The notes under the pieces are model-generated. The model saw only the letters and a program-made list of their open reading frames with translations. It had not been told where the DNA came from and ran no database searches. Made by a program: the position numbers and the translations under genes. A stretch of DNA of 64,000 nucleotides from Rhodanobacter fulvus Jip2 (lineage in GTDB: Bacteria > Pseudomonadota > Gammaproteobacteria > Xanthomonadales > Rhodanobacteraceae): positions 1 through 64,000 of the forward strand of contig NZ_AJXU01000059.1 in the NCBI RefSeq assembly GCF_000264315.1. Reading direction: 5' to 3'. Position 1 is the first letter of the stretch; the number at the start of each line of letters is the position of its first letter. Of the stretch, positions 34,965 through 44,072 are shown piece by piece.

Positions 34965-37481
34965 ATGGCAAAAAACCTGCTCATCGTCGAATCGCCGGCC
35001 AAGGCCAAGACGATCAACAAATACCTCGGCAAGGACTTCCAGGTCCTGGCCTCCTACGGCCACGTGCGTGACCTGCGGCCGAAGGAGGGCGCGGTCGACA
35101 CCGAACACGGCTTCGCCATGGCCTACGAGGTGATCGAGCGCAACGAGAAGCATGTCGACGCCATTGCCAAGGCAGCCAAGCTGGCCGACGACATCTATCT
35201 GGCGACCGACTTGGATCGCGAAGGCGAGGCGATCAGCTGGCACATCAGCGAGATCCTCAACGAGCGTGGCCTGACCAAGGGCAAGCAGTTGCACCGGGTG
35301 GTGTTCTCCGAGATCACGCCCAAGGCGATCAAGGCCGCGGTGGCCGCGCCACGGCAGTTGTCGCACGACCTGGTCGATGCGCAGCAGGCGCGCCGGGCGC
35401 TGGATTACCTGGTCGGCTTCAACCTGTCGCCGGTGCTGTGGCGCAAGGTGCAGCGCGGGCTTTCCGCCGGCCGCGTGCAGTCGCCGGCGCTGCGCATGAT
35501 CGTGGAGCGCGAGGAGGAGATCGAGGCGTTCAAGGCGCGCGAATACTGGACCATCGAAGCCCAGCTCAAGCATGCCGAGGGCGATTTCAGCGCCCGCCTG
35601 TCGCGCCTCAACGGCAAGAAGTTCGAGCAGTTCGACCTCACCAACGAGGCCGATGCGCAGGCCGCCCGCGACGCGCTGAAACAGGCCGCGCGCGGTCGCC
35701 TCACCGTCAGCGACGTCAGCTCCAAGGAGCGCAAGCGCCGTCCCGCCGCGCCATTCACCACCTCCACCCTGCAGCAGGAGGCCGCGCGCAAGCTCGGCTT
35801 CACCACCAGCCGCACGATGAAGGTGGCGCAGGGCCTGTACGAAGGCGTGGCGCTGGGCGACGAGGGCAACGTGGGCCTGATCACCTACATGCGTACCGAC
35901 TCCACCATGCTCGGCGACGACGCGCTGGCCGAACTGCGCCAGCTGATCGCCCGCGACTTCGGCGCCAAGGCCTTGCCCGACGCGCCGCAGGTGTACAAGA
36001 CCAAGTCGAAGAACGCGCAGGAAGCGCATGAGGCGATCCGTCCCACCTCGGCGATGTACACGCCGAAATCGGTGGCGGCCTACCTCAACGACGACCAGCG
36101 CAAGCTGTACGAGCTGATCTGGAAGCGCACCGTGGCCTGCCAGATGATCCACGCCACCTTGAATACCGTGTCCGTGGAATTCGCGCTGCCGCATGTGGAA
36201 GGCGGCGACGCCTCGTTCCGCGCCAGCGGTACCACCGTGGTCGATCCGGGTTTTCTGGCCGTGTACGAGGAAGGCAGCGACCAGAAGAAGGCCGACGACG
36301 ACGACGAAGGCCGGCGCCTGCCGCGGCTGGAAAAAGGCGAGGCGGTGCCGCTGCACGAGATCGCCGCCGATCAGCATTTCACCGAGCCACCGCCGCGCTA
36401 CTCCGAAGCGAGCCTGGTCAAGGCGCTGGAAGAGCACGGCATCGGCCGTCCGTCCACCTACGCCAGCATCATCCAGGTGCTGCAGAACCGCGAGTACGTC
36501 TTCCTCGACAGCCGCCGCTTCAAGCCCAGCGATGTCGGCCGCGCGGTCAGCAAATTCCTGACCCAGCACTTCACCCAGTACGTCGACTACGACTTCACCG
36601 CGAAGATGGAAGACGAGTTGGACGCGGTCAGCCGTGGCGAAGAAGCCTGGGTGCCGCTGATGGAGCGCTTCTGGGTGCCGTTCAAGCAGCAGGTGGACGA
36701 GAAAACCGAATCGGTCGATCGCAGCGAGGCCACCGGCGCGCGCGAGCTGGGCACCGATCCGAAAACCGGCAAGCCGGTGTCGGTGCGGCTGGGCCGCTTC
36801 GGGCCGTACGCGGCCATCGGCACCAAGGACGACGAGGAAAAGCCCACCTTCGCCAGCCTGCGCCCCGGCCAGAGCATGCACACCATCACCCTGGCCGACG
36901 CGCTGGAGCTGTTCAAGCTGCCGCGCCAGCTGGGCACCGCGCCGAACGGCGACGAGGTCAGCGTGGCGATCGGCCGTTTCGGCCCGTTCGTGAAGCAGGG
37001 CAGCACCTACGCCTCGCTCAAGGCCGAGGATGATCCGTACACCATCGAGCTGCCCCGTGCGCTGCAGGTGGTGGCCGAGAAACTGGAGATGCTGGCCAAC
37101 CGCCTGATCCTCGACTTCGGCAATGGCGTGCAGGTGCTGAACGGTCGCTACGGCCCCTACATCACCGACGGCGAAAAGAACGCGCGGATCCCGAAGGACC
37201 AGGAACCCAAGACGCTGACCGAAGCCCAATGCCTCGAACTGCTGGCCGCCGCGCCGGTGAAGAAAGGCCGCTTCGGCAAGAAGACGGCCGCCAAGAAAGT
37301 GGCCGCCAAAAAGGCGCCGGCCGCGAAAAAGGCTGCCGTGAAAAAGGTCGTCAGCAAGAAGACGGCTGCCAGGAAATCTGCGACCAAGAAGACGGCTACC
37401 AAGAAAACCGCGGCGAAGAAAACCGCGGCACGCAAGACGCCAGCCAAATCCTCCGGCACCTCGGGCGCGGGCGAGGCCTGA
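34965..37481 (+). CDS. topA: DNA topoisomerase I with Lys/Ala-rich C-terminal tail
   Basis: An 838-residue type IA topoisomerase. The Toprim domain opens with LLIVESPAKAKTI, and ATDLDREGEAISWH holds the metal acidic residues. NVGLITYMRTDST contains the active-site Tyr. The C-terminal third has three Toprim_C repeats (RLGRFGPYAAIG, AIGRFGPFVKQG, LNGRYGPYITDG) instead of Cys4 zinc fingers. The last 75 residues are a KKAA/KKT-rich tail like that of histone H1. ATG 34965 is used rather than the upstream GTG. An AT island (TATATATAT) lies about 50 bases upstream in otherwise GC-rich sequence. Confidence 0.96.
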   Translation: MAKNLLIVESPAKAKTINKYLGKDFQVLASYGHVRDLRPKEGAVDTEHGFAMAYEVIERNEKHVDAIAKAAKLADDIYLATDLDREGEAISWHISEILNERGLTKGKQLHRVVFSEITPKAIKAAVAAPRQLSHDLVDAQQARRALDYLVGFNLSPVLWRKVQRGLSAGRVQSPALRMIVEREEEIEAFKAREYWTIEAQLKHAEGDFSARLSRLNGKKFEQFDLTNEADAQAARDALKQAARGRLTVSDVSSKERKRRPAAPFTTSTLQQEAARKLGFTTSRTMKVAQGLYEGVALGDEGNVGLITYMRTDSTMLGDDALAELRQLIARDFGAKALPDAPQVYKTKSKNAQEAHEAIRPTSAMYTPKSVAAYLNDDQRKLYELIWKRTVACQMIHATLNTVSVEFALPHVEGGDASFRASGTTVVDPGFLAVYEEGSDQKKADDDDEGRRLPRLEKGEAVPLHEIAADQHFTEPPPRYSEASLVKALEEHGIGRPSTYASIIQVLQNREYVFLDSRRFKPSDVGRAVSKFLTQHFTQYVDYDFTAKMEDELDAVSRGEEAWVPLMERFWVPFKQQVDEKTESVDRSEATGARELGTDPKTGKPVSVRLGRFGPYAAIGTKDDEEKPTFASLRPGQSMHTITLADALELFKLPRQLGTAPNGDEVSVAIGRFGPFVKQGSTYASLKAEDDPYTIELPRALQVVAEKLEMLANRLILDFGNGVQVLNGRYGPYITDGEKNARIPKDQEPKTLTEAQCLELLAAAPVKKGRFGKKTAAKKVAAKKAPAAKKAAVKKVVSKKTAARKSATKKTATKKTAAKKTAARKTPAKSSGTSGAGEA

Positions 37482-38054
37482 GTGTTGCAGCGCTTTGCCG
37501 GGAGCCAGATCGATGCTGCCGCCGCGCTGCTGCGTGACGGTGGCGTGCTGGCCTATCCGACCGAAGCGGTGTTCGGCCTGGGCTGCGACCCGCGCAACCG
37601 GACGGCGTTCGAACACCTGTTTGCGCTGAAACAGCGGCCGCCCACGCAAGGCGTGCTGTTGATCGCGGCGGATTTCGCGCAGGTGGAGTGTTACATCGAC
37701 CGCGCTGCCGTCCCTGCTGACGTGCTGGCCCAGGTGCAGGCCAGCTGGCCGGGGCCGCATACCTGGATTCTTCCGCGTGCCGCCGACATTCCCGCGTGGA
37801 TCGCCGGCGCGCATGCCGGCATCGCCTTGCGGGTGACGGCCCACGCGCCGGCAGCAGCCTTGTGCCGCGCCTACGGTGGCGCCCTGGTTTCCACCAGCGC
37901 CAACCCACACGGCAGCGCACCGGCCCGCACGGCGGACACGGTAGCCAGCTATTTCGGCGACGCACTGGACGGGCTGCTGGACGCGCCGCTGGGACAGCAG
38001 GACCGCCCCACGACCATCCGCGACGCCCTCACCGGCGCCACTGTTCGGCACTGA
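37482..38054 (+). CDS. tsaC: Threonylcarbamoyl-AMP synthase (YrdC/Sua5 family)
   Basis: A 190-residue YrdC-domain protein. GGVLAYPTEAVFGLGCDP is the signature N-terminal motif, FALKQRPPTQGVLLI matches KxR(P), and LVSTSANPHGSAP is the SxTSAN motif. It makes threonylcarbamoyl-AMP for the t6A37 modification of ANN-reading tRNAs. The start is a GTG directly abutting the topA stop, which implies translational coupling. At 190 residues it is the short TsaC form without a Sua5 extension. Confidence 0.93.
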   Translation: MLQRFAGSQIDAAAALLRDGGVLAYPTEAVFGLGCDPRNRTAFEHLFALKQRPPTQGVLLIAADFAQVECYIDRAAVPADVLAQVQASWPGPHTWILPRAADIPAWIAGAHAGIALRVTAHAPAAALCRAYGGALVSTSANPHGSAPARTADTVASYFGDALDGLLDAPLGQQDRPTTIRDALTGATVRH

Positions 38055-38134
38055 GCCGCCGCGCAATAATTCGCCGCTGAACCGTCCGCACGGAAGCACC
38101 TGCCGATCGGCGGGATGCCACAGGAGAACCCCGC

Positions 38135-39523
38135 TTGGCCATTGTCTACGACACATTCCAGCAGGAGGCGCCCAGCCGGCTGCCGCTGCTGTTCGCCACT
38201 GCCGCCGATCGCACGGTGGCCTGGCGCGATGGCGCCGCGGTCAGTGCCGCCCAATTCCTGGGCCACGTGCGGCAGGTGGCGGCGCAGCTGCCGGCCACCG
38301 CGGCGACGGTCAACCTGTGTGAGGATCGCTACGCGTTCCTGGTGGCGTTCTGCGCCATCGTGCTGCGCGGCCAGACCAACCTGCTGCCCTCCTCGCGCGC
38401 GCCGCAGGCGGTGGACGAGGTGATGGCCGCGCATCCCGGTTGCCATGTGCTGGGCGACCTGCCGCTGGACGTGGCGCCGCCGCGCTACCAGAGGATGTCG
38501 CCACTGGAGGCCATGGTCGAAAGCAGCGACTTCGTGTTGCCATCGATCGATGCCGACCAGGTGGTGGCGATCGGCTACACCTCCGGCTCCACCGGTGCGC
38601 CCAGCGCCAACCGGAAAACCTGGCGCAGCTTCCACGCCAGCACCGCCGGCAACCTGCAGATGCTGCGCGCCGAGCTGGGCCAGCGGTTCGAGGTTGTTGC
38701 CACGGTGCCGCCGCAGCACATGTACGGCATCGAGATGTCGGTGCTGCTGCCCTTGCTGGGCGACATCGGCATCCATGCCGGGCGGCCGTTCTTTCCCGCC
38801 GATGTGGCGGCGGCGCTGGCGGAGGTGCCCGCGCCACGCGTGCTGGTGACCACGCCCGTGCACCTGCGCGCCCTGGTCGACTCGGGCATCGCGCTGCCGC
38901 CGCTGGCGGCGATGGTGTCGGCCACGGCGCCGCTGTCGCGCGAACTGGCGTTGGCCGCCGAGCAGCGTTTCGGCGCGCCCTTGCTGGAAGTGTTCGGTTC
39001 CACCGAGACCTGCGTGTTCGCCAGCCGCCGCGCCAGCGTGCAGGAGGAGTGGTCGCTGTTCGACGGCGTGCAGTTGCACCCGCAGCCGGACGGCACCCTG
39101 GTCGACGCGCCACAGCTCGATGATGCGGTGGCGCTGGCCGACCTGGTCAGCCTGCACGATGGAGGTCGGCGTTTCCGTTTGCGCGGTCGTCGTGCGGACC
39201 TGCTGGAAATCGCCGGCAAGCGCGCCTCGCTGGCCGATCTCACCCGCCGCCTGCTGGCCATCCCCGGCGTGCGCGACGGCGTGATGCTGCAACTGGACGA
39301 CGCCGACACCATCGGCGTGCGTCGCATCGCGGCCGTGGTGGTGGCGCCGGAGCTGGACGAGCACATGATCCTCGATGCACTGCGCCGCGCGATCGACCCA
39401 TTGTTCCTGCCGCGACCGCTGCGGCTGGTGGACGCGCTGCCGCGCAACGAAACCGGAAAATTGCCGCGCGCCGCGTTGCTGGCACTGCTGCAAACGGCCA
39501 GCGAAGGCCATTCGCCAAACTGA
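38135..39523 (+). CDS. Adenylate-forming (AMP-binding) acyl/aryl ligase
   Basis: A 462-residue ANL-superfamily enzyme. YTSGSTGAPSANRKT (about 150-164) is the A3 phosphate loop, with SANRKT replacing the usual PKGV/M. PPQHMYGIEMS is A4-like, FGSTETC is A5, and LPRNETGKLPR is the A10 lysine motif. The size (460 rather than 520-560) and substitutions resemble the acyl-CoA synthetase-like proteins of aryl-polyene/xanthomonadin clusters. No other such gene is in the window, so the substrate is unknown. The TTG start at 38135 is preceded by AGGAGA. Confidence 0.8.
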   Translation: MAIVYDTFQQEAPSRLPLLFATAADRTVAWRDGAAVSAAQFLGHVRQVAAQLPATAATVNLCEDRYAFLVAFCAIVLRGQTNLLPSSRAPQAVDEVMAAHPGCHVLGDLPLDVAPPRYQRMSPLEAMVESSDFVLPSIDADQVVAIGYTSGSTGAPSANRKTWRSFHASTAGNLQMLRAELGQRFEVVATVPPQHMYGIEMSVLLPLLGDIGIHAGRPFFPADVAAALAEVPAPRVLVTTPVHLRALVDSGIALPPLAAMVSATAPLSRELALAAEQRFGAPLLEVFGSTETCVFASRRASVQEEWSLFDGVQLHPQPDGTLVDAPQLDDAVALADLVSLHDGGRRFRLRGRRADLLEIAGKRASLADLTRRLLAIPGVRDGVMLQLDDADTIGVRRIAAVVVAPELDEHMILDALRRAIDPLFLPRPLRLVDALPRNETGKLPRAALLALLQTASEGHSPN

Positions 39524-39603
39524 CCGCGCCGACGTCCAGGGCGCAGCGTGCCCTACAATGCGCGACGGCGCCGCGCCGGCGCGCATCTGTATCGGAGCAG
39601 TAC

Positions 39604-40887
39604 ATGAAGGTTCTCGTCATCGGCGGCGGCGGTCGCGAACACGCGCTGGCGTGGAAGCTGAAGCAATCGCCGCGGGTCAGCGAAGTGATCGTGGCGCCCG
39701 GCAACGCCGGCACCGCCCGCGAGCCGGGCGTGCGCAACGCCGACGTGGCCGTGACCGATCTCGACGGCCTGCTGAAACTGGCCCGTGACGAAGGCATCGC
39801 GCTGACCGTGGTGGGCCCCGAAGTGCCGCTGGTGGCCGGCGTGGTCGACCGCTTCCGCGATGCGGGCCTGCGCATCTACGGGCCGCGCGCCATCGCCGCG
39901 CAACTGGAAGGCTCCAAGGCGTTCGCCAAGGATTTCCTGCAGCGGCACAACATTCCCACCGCCTACTACGCGGTGTTCACCGAGCTGGAGCCGGCGCTGG
40001 CGTACGTGCGCAAGCATGGCGCGCCGATCGTGATCAAGGCCGACGGCCTGGCCGCCGGCAAGGGCGTGGTGGTGGCGCTGACCCAGGCCGATGCCGAGCT
40101 GGCCCTGCACGACATGCTGGGCGCGCACAGCTTCGGCGACGCCTCCGCCCGCGTGGTGATCGAGGAATTCCTCGACGGCGAAGAAGCCAGCTACATCGTG
40201 ATGAGCGACGGCAGCCACGCCCTGCCGATGGCCTCCAGCCAGGACCACAAGCGCCGCGACGAAGGCGATATGGGCCCCAACACCGGCGGCATGGGCGCGT
40301 ATTCGCCCGCGCCGGTGGTTACGCCGGAAGTCGAGCAGCGCATCCTGAAGGAAGTGATCGAACCCACCCTGCGCGGCATGGCGCTGGAAGGTGCACCGTT
40401 CATCGGCTTCCTGTACGCGGGGCTGATGATCGACAAGCAGGGCAATCCCAAGGTCATCGAATACAACGTGCGCTTCGGCGACCCGGAGACGCAGCCCATC
40501 CTGATGCGGCTGAAATCCGACATGGTCGACCTGATCGACGCCGCGCTGGATGGACGTCTGAATGAAGTCAGCGCGCGCTGGGACCGCCGCCCCGCCATCG
40601 GCGTGGTACTGGCGGCCGCGGGTTATCCGGCGCGGGTGCGCAGCGGCGACGTGATCGACGGGCTGGATGCCGCCGTCGCGTCTGACGTCAAGGTTTTCCA
40701 CGCCGGCACCAAACTCGACCAGCAAGGCCGCGCGGTTACCGCCGGCGGCCGCGTGCTCACCGTCTGCGCGCTCGGCGACGACCTTGCCTCCGCCCGCACG
40801 CATGCCTACGCCGCCATCGAGAAGATCCACTACGAAGGCGCGTTCCATCGCCGCGATATTGCGCACCGGGCGTTGCATCGTCGTTGA
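39604..40887 (+). CDS. purD: Phosphoribosylamine-glycine ligase (GAR synthetase)
   Basis: A 427-residue ATP-grasp enzyme. The start MKVLVIGGGGREHALAWKL is typical. VIKADGLAAGKGVVVA holds the ATP-grasp lysine, DHKRRDEGDMGPNTGGMGAYSP is the conserved substrate loop, and VIEYNVRFGDPETQ the metal site. It catalyses step 2 of purine biosynthesis. The gene stands without purH, which usually precedes it in related genomes. It is followed by a 128-bp nested palindrome. Confidence 0.96.
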   Translation: MKVLVIGGGGREHALAWKLKQSPRVSEVIVAPGNAGTAREPGVRNADVAVTDLDGLLKLARDEGIALTVVGPEVPLVAGVVDRFRDAGLRIYGPRAIAAQLEGSKAFAKDFLQRHNIPTAYYAVFTELEPALAYVRKHGAPIVIKADGLAAGKGVVVALTQADAELALHDMLGAHSFGDASARVVIEEFLDGEEASYIVMSDGSHALPMASSQDHKRRDEGDMGPNTGGMGAYSPAPVVTPEVEQRILKEVIEPTLRGMALEGAPFIGFLYAGLMIDKQGNPKVIEYNVRFGDPETQPILMRLKSDMVDLIDAALDGRLNEVSARWDRRPAIGVVLAAAGYPARVRSGDVIDGLDAAVASDVKVFHAGTKLDQQGRAVTAGGRVLTVCALGDDLASARTHAYAAIEKIHYEGAFHRRDIAHRALHRR

Positions 40888-40935
40888 GGTGGTGAGGTCG
40901 GACATGGGGTTTTGGAGGGGTAACTTTTTGGCCAG

Positions 40936-41063
40936 GAGCGCCCCCATCCGCCTTCGGCACCTTCCCCCGTTGCACGGGGGAAGGAAGCGACCGGGCCCCT
41001 CGAAACAGCCAGCTCCCTTCCCCCGCTGTGCGGGGGAAGGTGCCGAAGGCGGATGGGGCGCTC
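40936..41063. repeat. 128-bp nested palindromic repeat between purD and the MFS-acyltransferase gene
   Basis: Outer arms GAGCGCCCCCATCCGCCTTC ... GCGGATGGGGCGCTC pair over about 35 bases including CGGCACCTTCCCCCG/CGGGGGAAGGTGCCG. Within each half a smaller hairpin forms (CCTTCCCCCGTTGCACGGGGGAAGG and the CTGTG-loop version). The whole can fold as a cruciform with two internal hairpins. Confidence 0.85.
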
Positions 41064-41132
41064 TTCGCTCCACACTCCGGATAGCCCAGGAAGAAAACAC
41101 CCGACACTCCCACCCACCCGCCATGGATTCGC

Positions 41133-43007
41133 ATGAGCCAATTCGCATTGCTGGGAAAGCGTCGCTTCGCACCGTTCTTCTGGACGCAGGCGCTGGGGGC
41201 GTTCAACGACAACGCGTTCCGCAATGCGCTGCTGATGCTGGTGGCGTTCCAGATGGGGTTGGGCGACTACACCGTGTCGCTGTACACGAACTTCGCGCCG
41301 GCGTTGTTCATCATCCCGTTCTTCCTGTTCTCGGCCACGGCCGGGCAGCTGGCGGAGAAGTTCGAGAAGACGCGCATCATCCGCTGGGTGAAGTTGTTCG
41401 AGATCGTGGCGATGGTGGTCGCCGCCATCGGCTTCTACACCCATCACCTCTCGCTGCTGCTGGTGGTGCTGTTCATGATGGGCATGCATTCGACCGTGTT
41501 CGGGCCGATCAAGTACGCGATCCTGCCGCAGGCGCTGAAGCCCGCTGAACTGGTCGGCGGCAATGGCCTGGTGGAAATGGGCACCCAGCTGGCGATCCTG
41601 ATCGGCATGATCGCGGGCAATGCCCTGATGCTGGTGGCCGGTGTGGGGCCGTTGCTGGCGTCGGGCGCCACCATCGCGGTGGCGGTGGCGGGGTATCTGG
41701 TCAGCCGCAGGATTCCCGCCGCACCGGCAACCGCACCGGAGCTGAAATTCAACTGGAACCCGTTCAGTGAAACGGCGCGGGTGCTCCGCATCACGCGCGC
41801 GGATCGCGCCGTGTGGAACGCGGTGCTGGGCATCTCGTGGTTCTGGTTTTTCGGTACCGTGCTGATCGCGCAATTGCCCAACTACACGCGCGAGACGCTG
41901 GGTGGCGACGGTTCGGTGAATACGCTGGTGCTGACCCTGTTCTCGGTCGGCAGCGGCATCGGCGCGCTGCTGTGCGAGCGGTTGTCGGGCAAGCGGGTGG
42001 AGATCGGGCTGGTGCCGCTGGGCGCGTTCGGGCTCACCGTGTTCGGCGTGGATCTGTATCTCGCGCGGCATGGCATGGCGGCGATGCGCGGTGTGGATTG
42101 GCTGACCTTCCTGCACGGCGCGGGGAGCTGGCGCATCGCGCTGGATCTCACCCTGATCGGCGTGTTTGCCGGTTTCTACGTGGTGCCGCTGTTCGCCTTC
42201 GTGCAGGCGCGCGCGCCGCGCGAAAAGCTGTCGCGCATCATCGCCGGCAACAACATCGTCAACGCCTTGCTGATCGTGCTGGCGGCGGGGTTCGGGTTGG
42301 GGCTGGGGGCGCTCGGTCTGGACGCGTCGCAGATTTTCCTGGCCGCCGCGCTGCTCAACATCGCGGTGGCCGCGTACATCTTCACCCTGGTGCCCGAGTT
42401 CCTGATGCGCTTCATCACCTGGGTGCTGGTGAACACGCTGTATCGGGTGCGTGCCGATGGTTTGCAGCAGATCCCCGAGGACGGCCCGGTGCTGCTGGTG
42501 TGCAACCACGTCAGCTACATGGATCCGCTGCTGCTGATGGCGAACCTGCGGCGGCCGGTGCGGTTTGTCATGTACTACAAGATCTTCAAGATCCCGCTGA
42601 TGAGCTTCGTCTTCCGCACCGCCAAGGCGATTCCCATTGCGGGTTACAAAGAGGATGCGGCCGTGCTGCAGCGAGCCTACGACGCCATCGACGACGCGCT
42701 GGCGGCGGGCGAGGTGGTGTGCATTTTCCCCGAAGGCGGCTTGACCGGCGATGGCCGGATCGCGCCGTTCCGAACGGGCGTGGAGAAAATACTGGCGCGT
42801 CGCCCGGTGACAGTCGTACCGCTGGCGCTGCGTGGCCTGTGGGGCAGCGTGTGGAGCCGGCGCGATTCAAGGCTGCATCGCGCGCGCCTGCCGCGCCGCT
42901 TCCGGGCGCGGGTGGAACTGGTCGCCGGTGCACCGCTGGAGCCGATTGAAGCCAGCGCCGAAGCACTGGAAGCACGCGTCAACGAACTACGCGGCGATCT
43001 GGCGTAG
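41133..43007 (+). CDS. MFS transporter fused to a PlsC-type acyltransferase
   Basis: A 624-residue protein of two parts. Residues 1-420 form an LplT-like lysophospholipid transporter (FWTQALGAFNDNAFRNALLM is the signature N-terminus, and GMHSTVFGPIKYAILPQ the TM4-5 motif). Residues 430-624 form a 1-acyl-glycerophosphate acyltransferase (NHVSYMD with HX4D, then FPEGGLTGDG). In E. coli the flippase LplT and the acyltransferase Aas work together to re-acylate lysophospholipids taken from the periplasm. Here the two are fused without the Aas AMP-binding domain, so an acyl-CoA or acyl-ACP donor must be supplied by another enzyme. Confidence 0.9.
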   Translation: MSQFALLGKRRFAPFFWTQALGAFNDNAFRNALLMLVAFQMGLGDYTVSLYTNFAPALFIIPFFLFSATAGQLAEKFEKTRIIRWVKLFEIVAMVVAAIGFYTHHLSLLLVVLFMMGMHSTVFGPIKYAILPQALKPAELVGGNGLVEMGTQLAILIGMIAGNALMLVAGVGPLLASGATIAVAVAGYLVSRRIPAAPATAPELKFNWNPFSETARVLRITRADRAVWNAVLGISWFWFFGTVLIAQLPNYTRETLGGDGSVNTLVLTLFSVGSGIGALLCERLSGKRVEIGLVPLGAFGLTVFGVDLYLARHGMAAMRGVDWLTFLHGAGSWRIALDLTLIGVFAGFYVVPLFAFVQARAPREKLSRIIAGNNIVNALLIVLAAGFGLGLGALGLDASQIFLAAALLNIAVAAYIFTLVPEFLMRFITWVLVNTLYRVRADGLQQIPEDGPVLLVCNHVSYMDPLLLMANLRRPVRFVMYYKIFKIPLMSFVFRTAKAIPIAGYKEDAAVLQRAYDAIDDALAAGEVVCIFPEGGLTGDGRIAPFRTGVEKILARRPVTVVPLALRGLWGSVWSRRDSRLHRARLPRRFRARVELVAGAPLEPIEASAEALEARVNELRGDLA

Positions 43008-43030
43008 CAGACCTGCGCGGCGACGCTCTC

Positions 43031-43087
43031 CGAATCCCGAATCCCGGCTTCCAACAGCCTAACGGCTGGTCATCCCGAATCCCGGCC
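43031..43087. repeat. GAATCCC heptamer repeats and small hairpin between convergent genes
   Basis: CGAATCCCGAATCCCGGC at 43031-43048 and again CGAATCCCGGC at 43076 flank a hairpin CAGCC-TAAC-GGCTG. The same heptamer in inverse orientation occurs three times at 23184-23206. Confidence 0.7.
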
Positions 43088-43957
43088 TCAGGCCACCCAG
43101 CCGCCGATCACCACCAACGCCACCACGCTGAGCCACGCCAGCAAGGCGCGCAGCAAAGCGCTGCGCAACCGCACCAGCTCGGCCAGCGGGTCGGTGCGAT
43201 CCTCGGCGTAGCCGTCGCCGCCCTCGATGTCGCTGATCGCATCGGCGCGGGCGGCCGCACCGAGAAAGCCGGGCCCCACGCTGTACCAGCTGTTGGTGGC
43301 GGCCTGGGCGTGCCAGCGCTGCCATGCGCCGATCACGGCCTCCCAATGACCGACCACCGCCAGAGTCAGGGTCAGCAGTTGCGCCGGCAGCCAGTCCAGC
43401 GCATTGGCCACATGCCGCGCGCTGACCGCGCTGGCGTCGTCCAGTTGCAGCGAACGATCACGCCCCAGCGTCTGCGCCAGCCGGTACGCCAGCGCGCCCA
43501 CCGGACCGAACAGGAAAAACCAGAACAGCACGCCGAAGCGCCGGCGCAAGGCCGCGTACGCCACCGCTTCGCCCAGCGCCGCCGCCTGCCAGGTCACCGT
43601 CTCGCCATCCTCGGTCAGCGCCTGCGCCGTGGCTTCACGCTGCAGCCCGTCGGGCGCCTGCACGATCGCTTCCAGGTCCGCCTCGAATTCGCGCGGACCG
43701 AACGCATACAGCAGCACCGCCAGTGCAAACAGCATCTGCCACAGTTCAGCCAGCGGCAGCCGCCCCAGCAGCCAGGCCACCGCGGCGCAAAGCACCAGCG
43801 GCAACAGCAGCGCCAGCACCACACGCCCCACGCCACTGGTGTCGCCCAGTTGCCGCACCCATCGGCGAAACGGCCGATCGCCACCCCAGCGGGCCAGCTG
43901 CGGCCGCAGATGGAGCAGACCAAGGGCGATGAGGACGATGAGCAGGCTGATGGCCAT
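43088..43957 (-). CDS. ampE: AmpE/CobD-like membrane protein
   Basis: A 289-residue integral membrane protein with four to five helices. A RRFGVLFWFFLFGPVGALAYRL segment, followed by ALDWLPAQLLTLTLAVVGHWEAVIGAWQRW, is typical of the AmpE family (beta-lactamase regulation accessory) and related to CobD/CbiB. No ampD or ampG is adjacent, so the assignment rests on the sequence pattern alone. ATG 43957 starts directly before the first helix; an ATG 30 bases upstream is also possible. Confidence 0.8.
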   Translation of the reverse strand: MAISLLIVLIALGLLHLRPQLARWGGDRPFRRWVRQLGDTSGVGRVVLALLLPLVLCAAVAWLLGRLPLAELWQMLFALAVLLYAFGPREFEADLEAIVQAPDGLQREATAQALTEDGETVTWQAAALGEAVAYAALRRRFGVLFWFFLFGPVGALAYRLAQTLGRDRSLQLDDASAVSARHVANALDWLPAQLLTLTLAVVGHWEAVIGAWQRWHAQAATNSWYSVGPGFLGAAARADAISDIEGGDGYAEDRTDPLAELVRLRSALLRALLAWLSVVALVVIGGWVA

Positions 43958-44072
43958 GACAAACACTCGCGGACGAATGGCACACATTGTAAGCGAGGGA
44001 CGATCCGCCGTCTGGACGGCTGAAACTTCAGCGCGTGTCGTCAGCCGCGTTGCGGATTCGAGTGAGCAGGAT

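Noticed and set aside
34941-38156. 1071-residue minus-strand frame opposite topA and tsaC
   Set aside because: Spans three recognised genes in antisense; no coherent domain.
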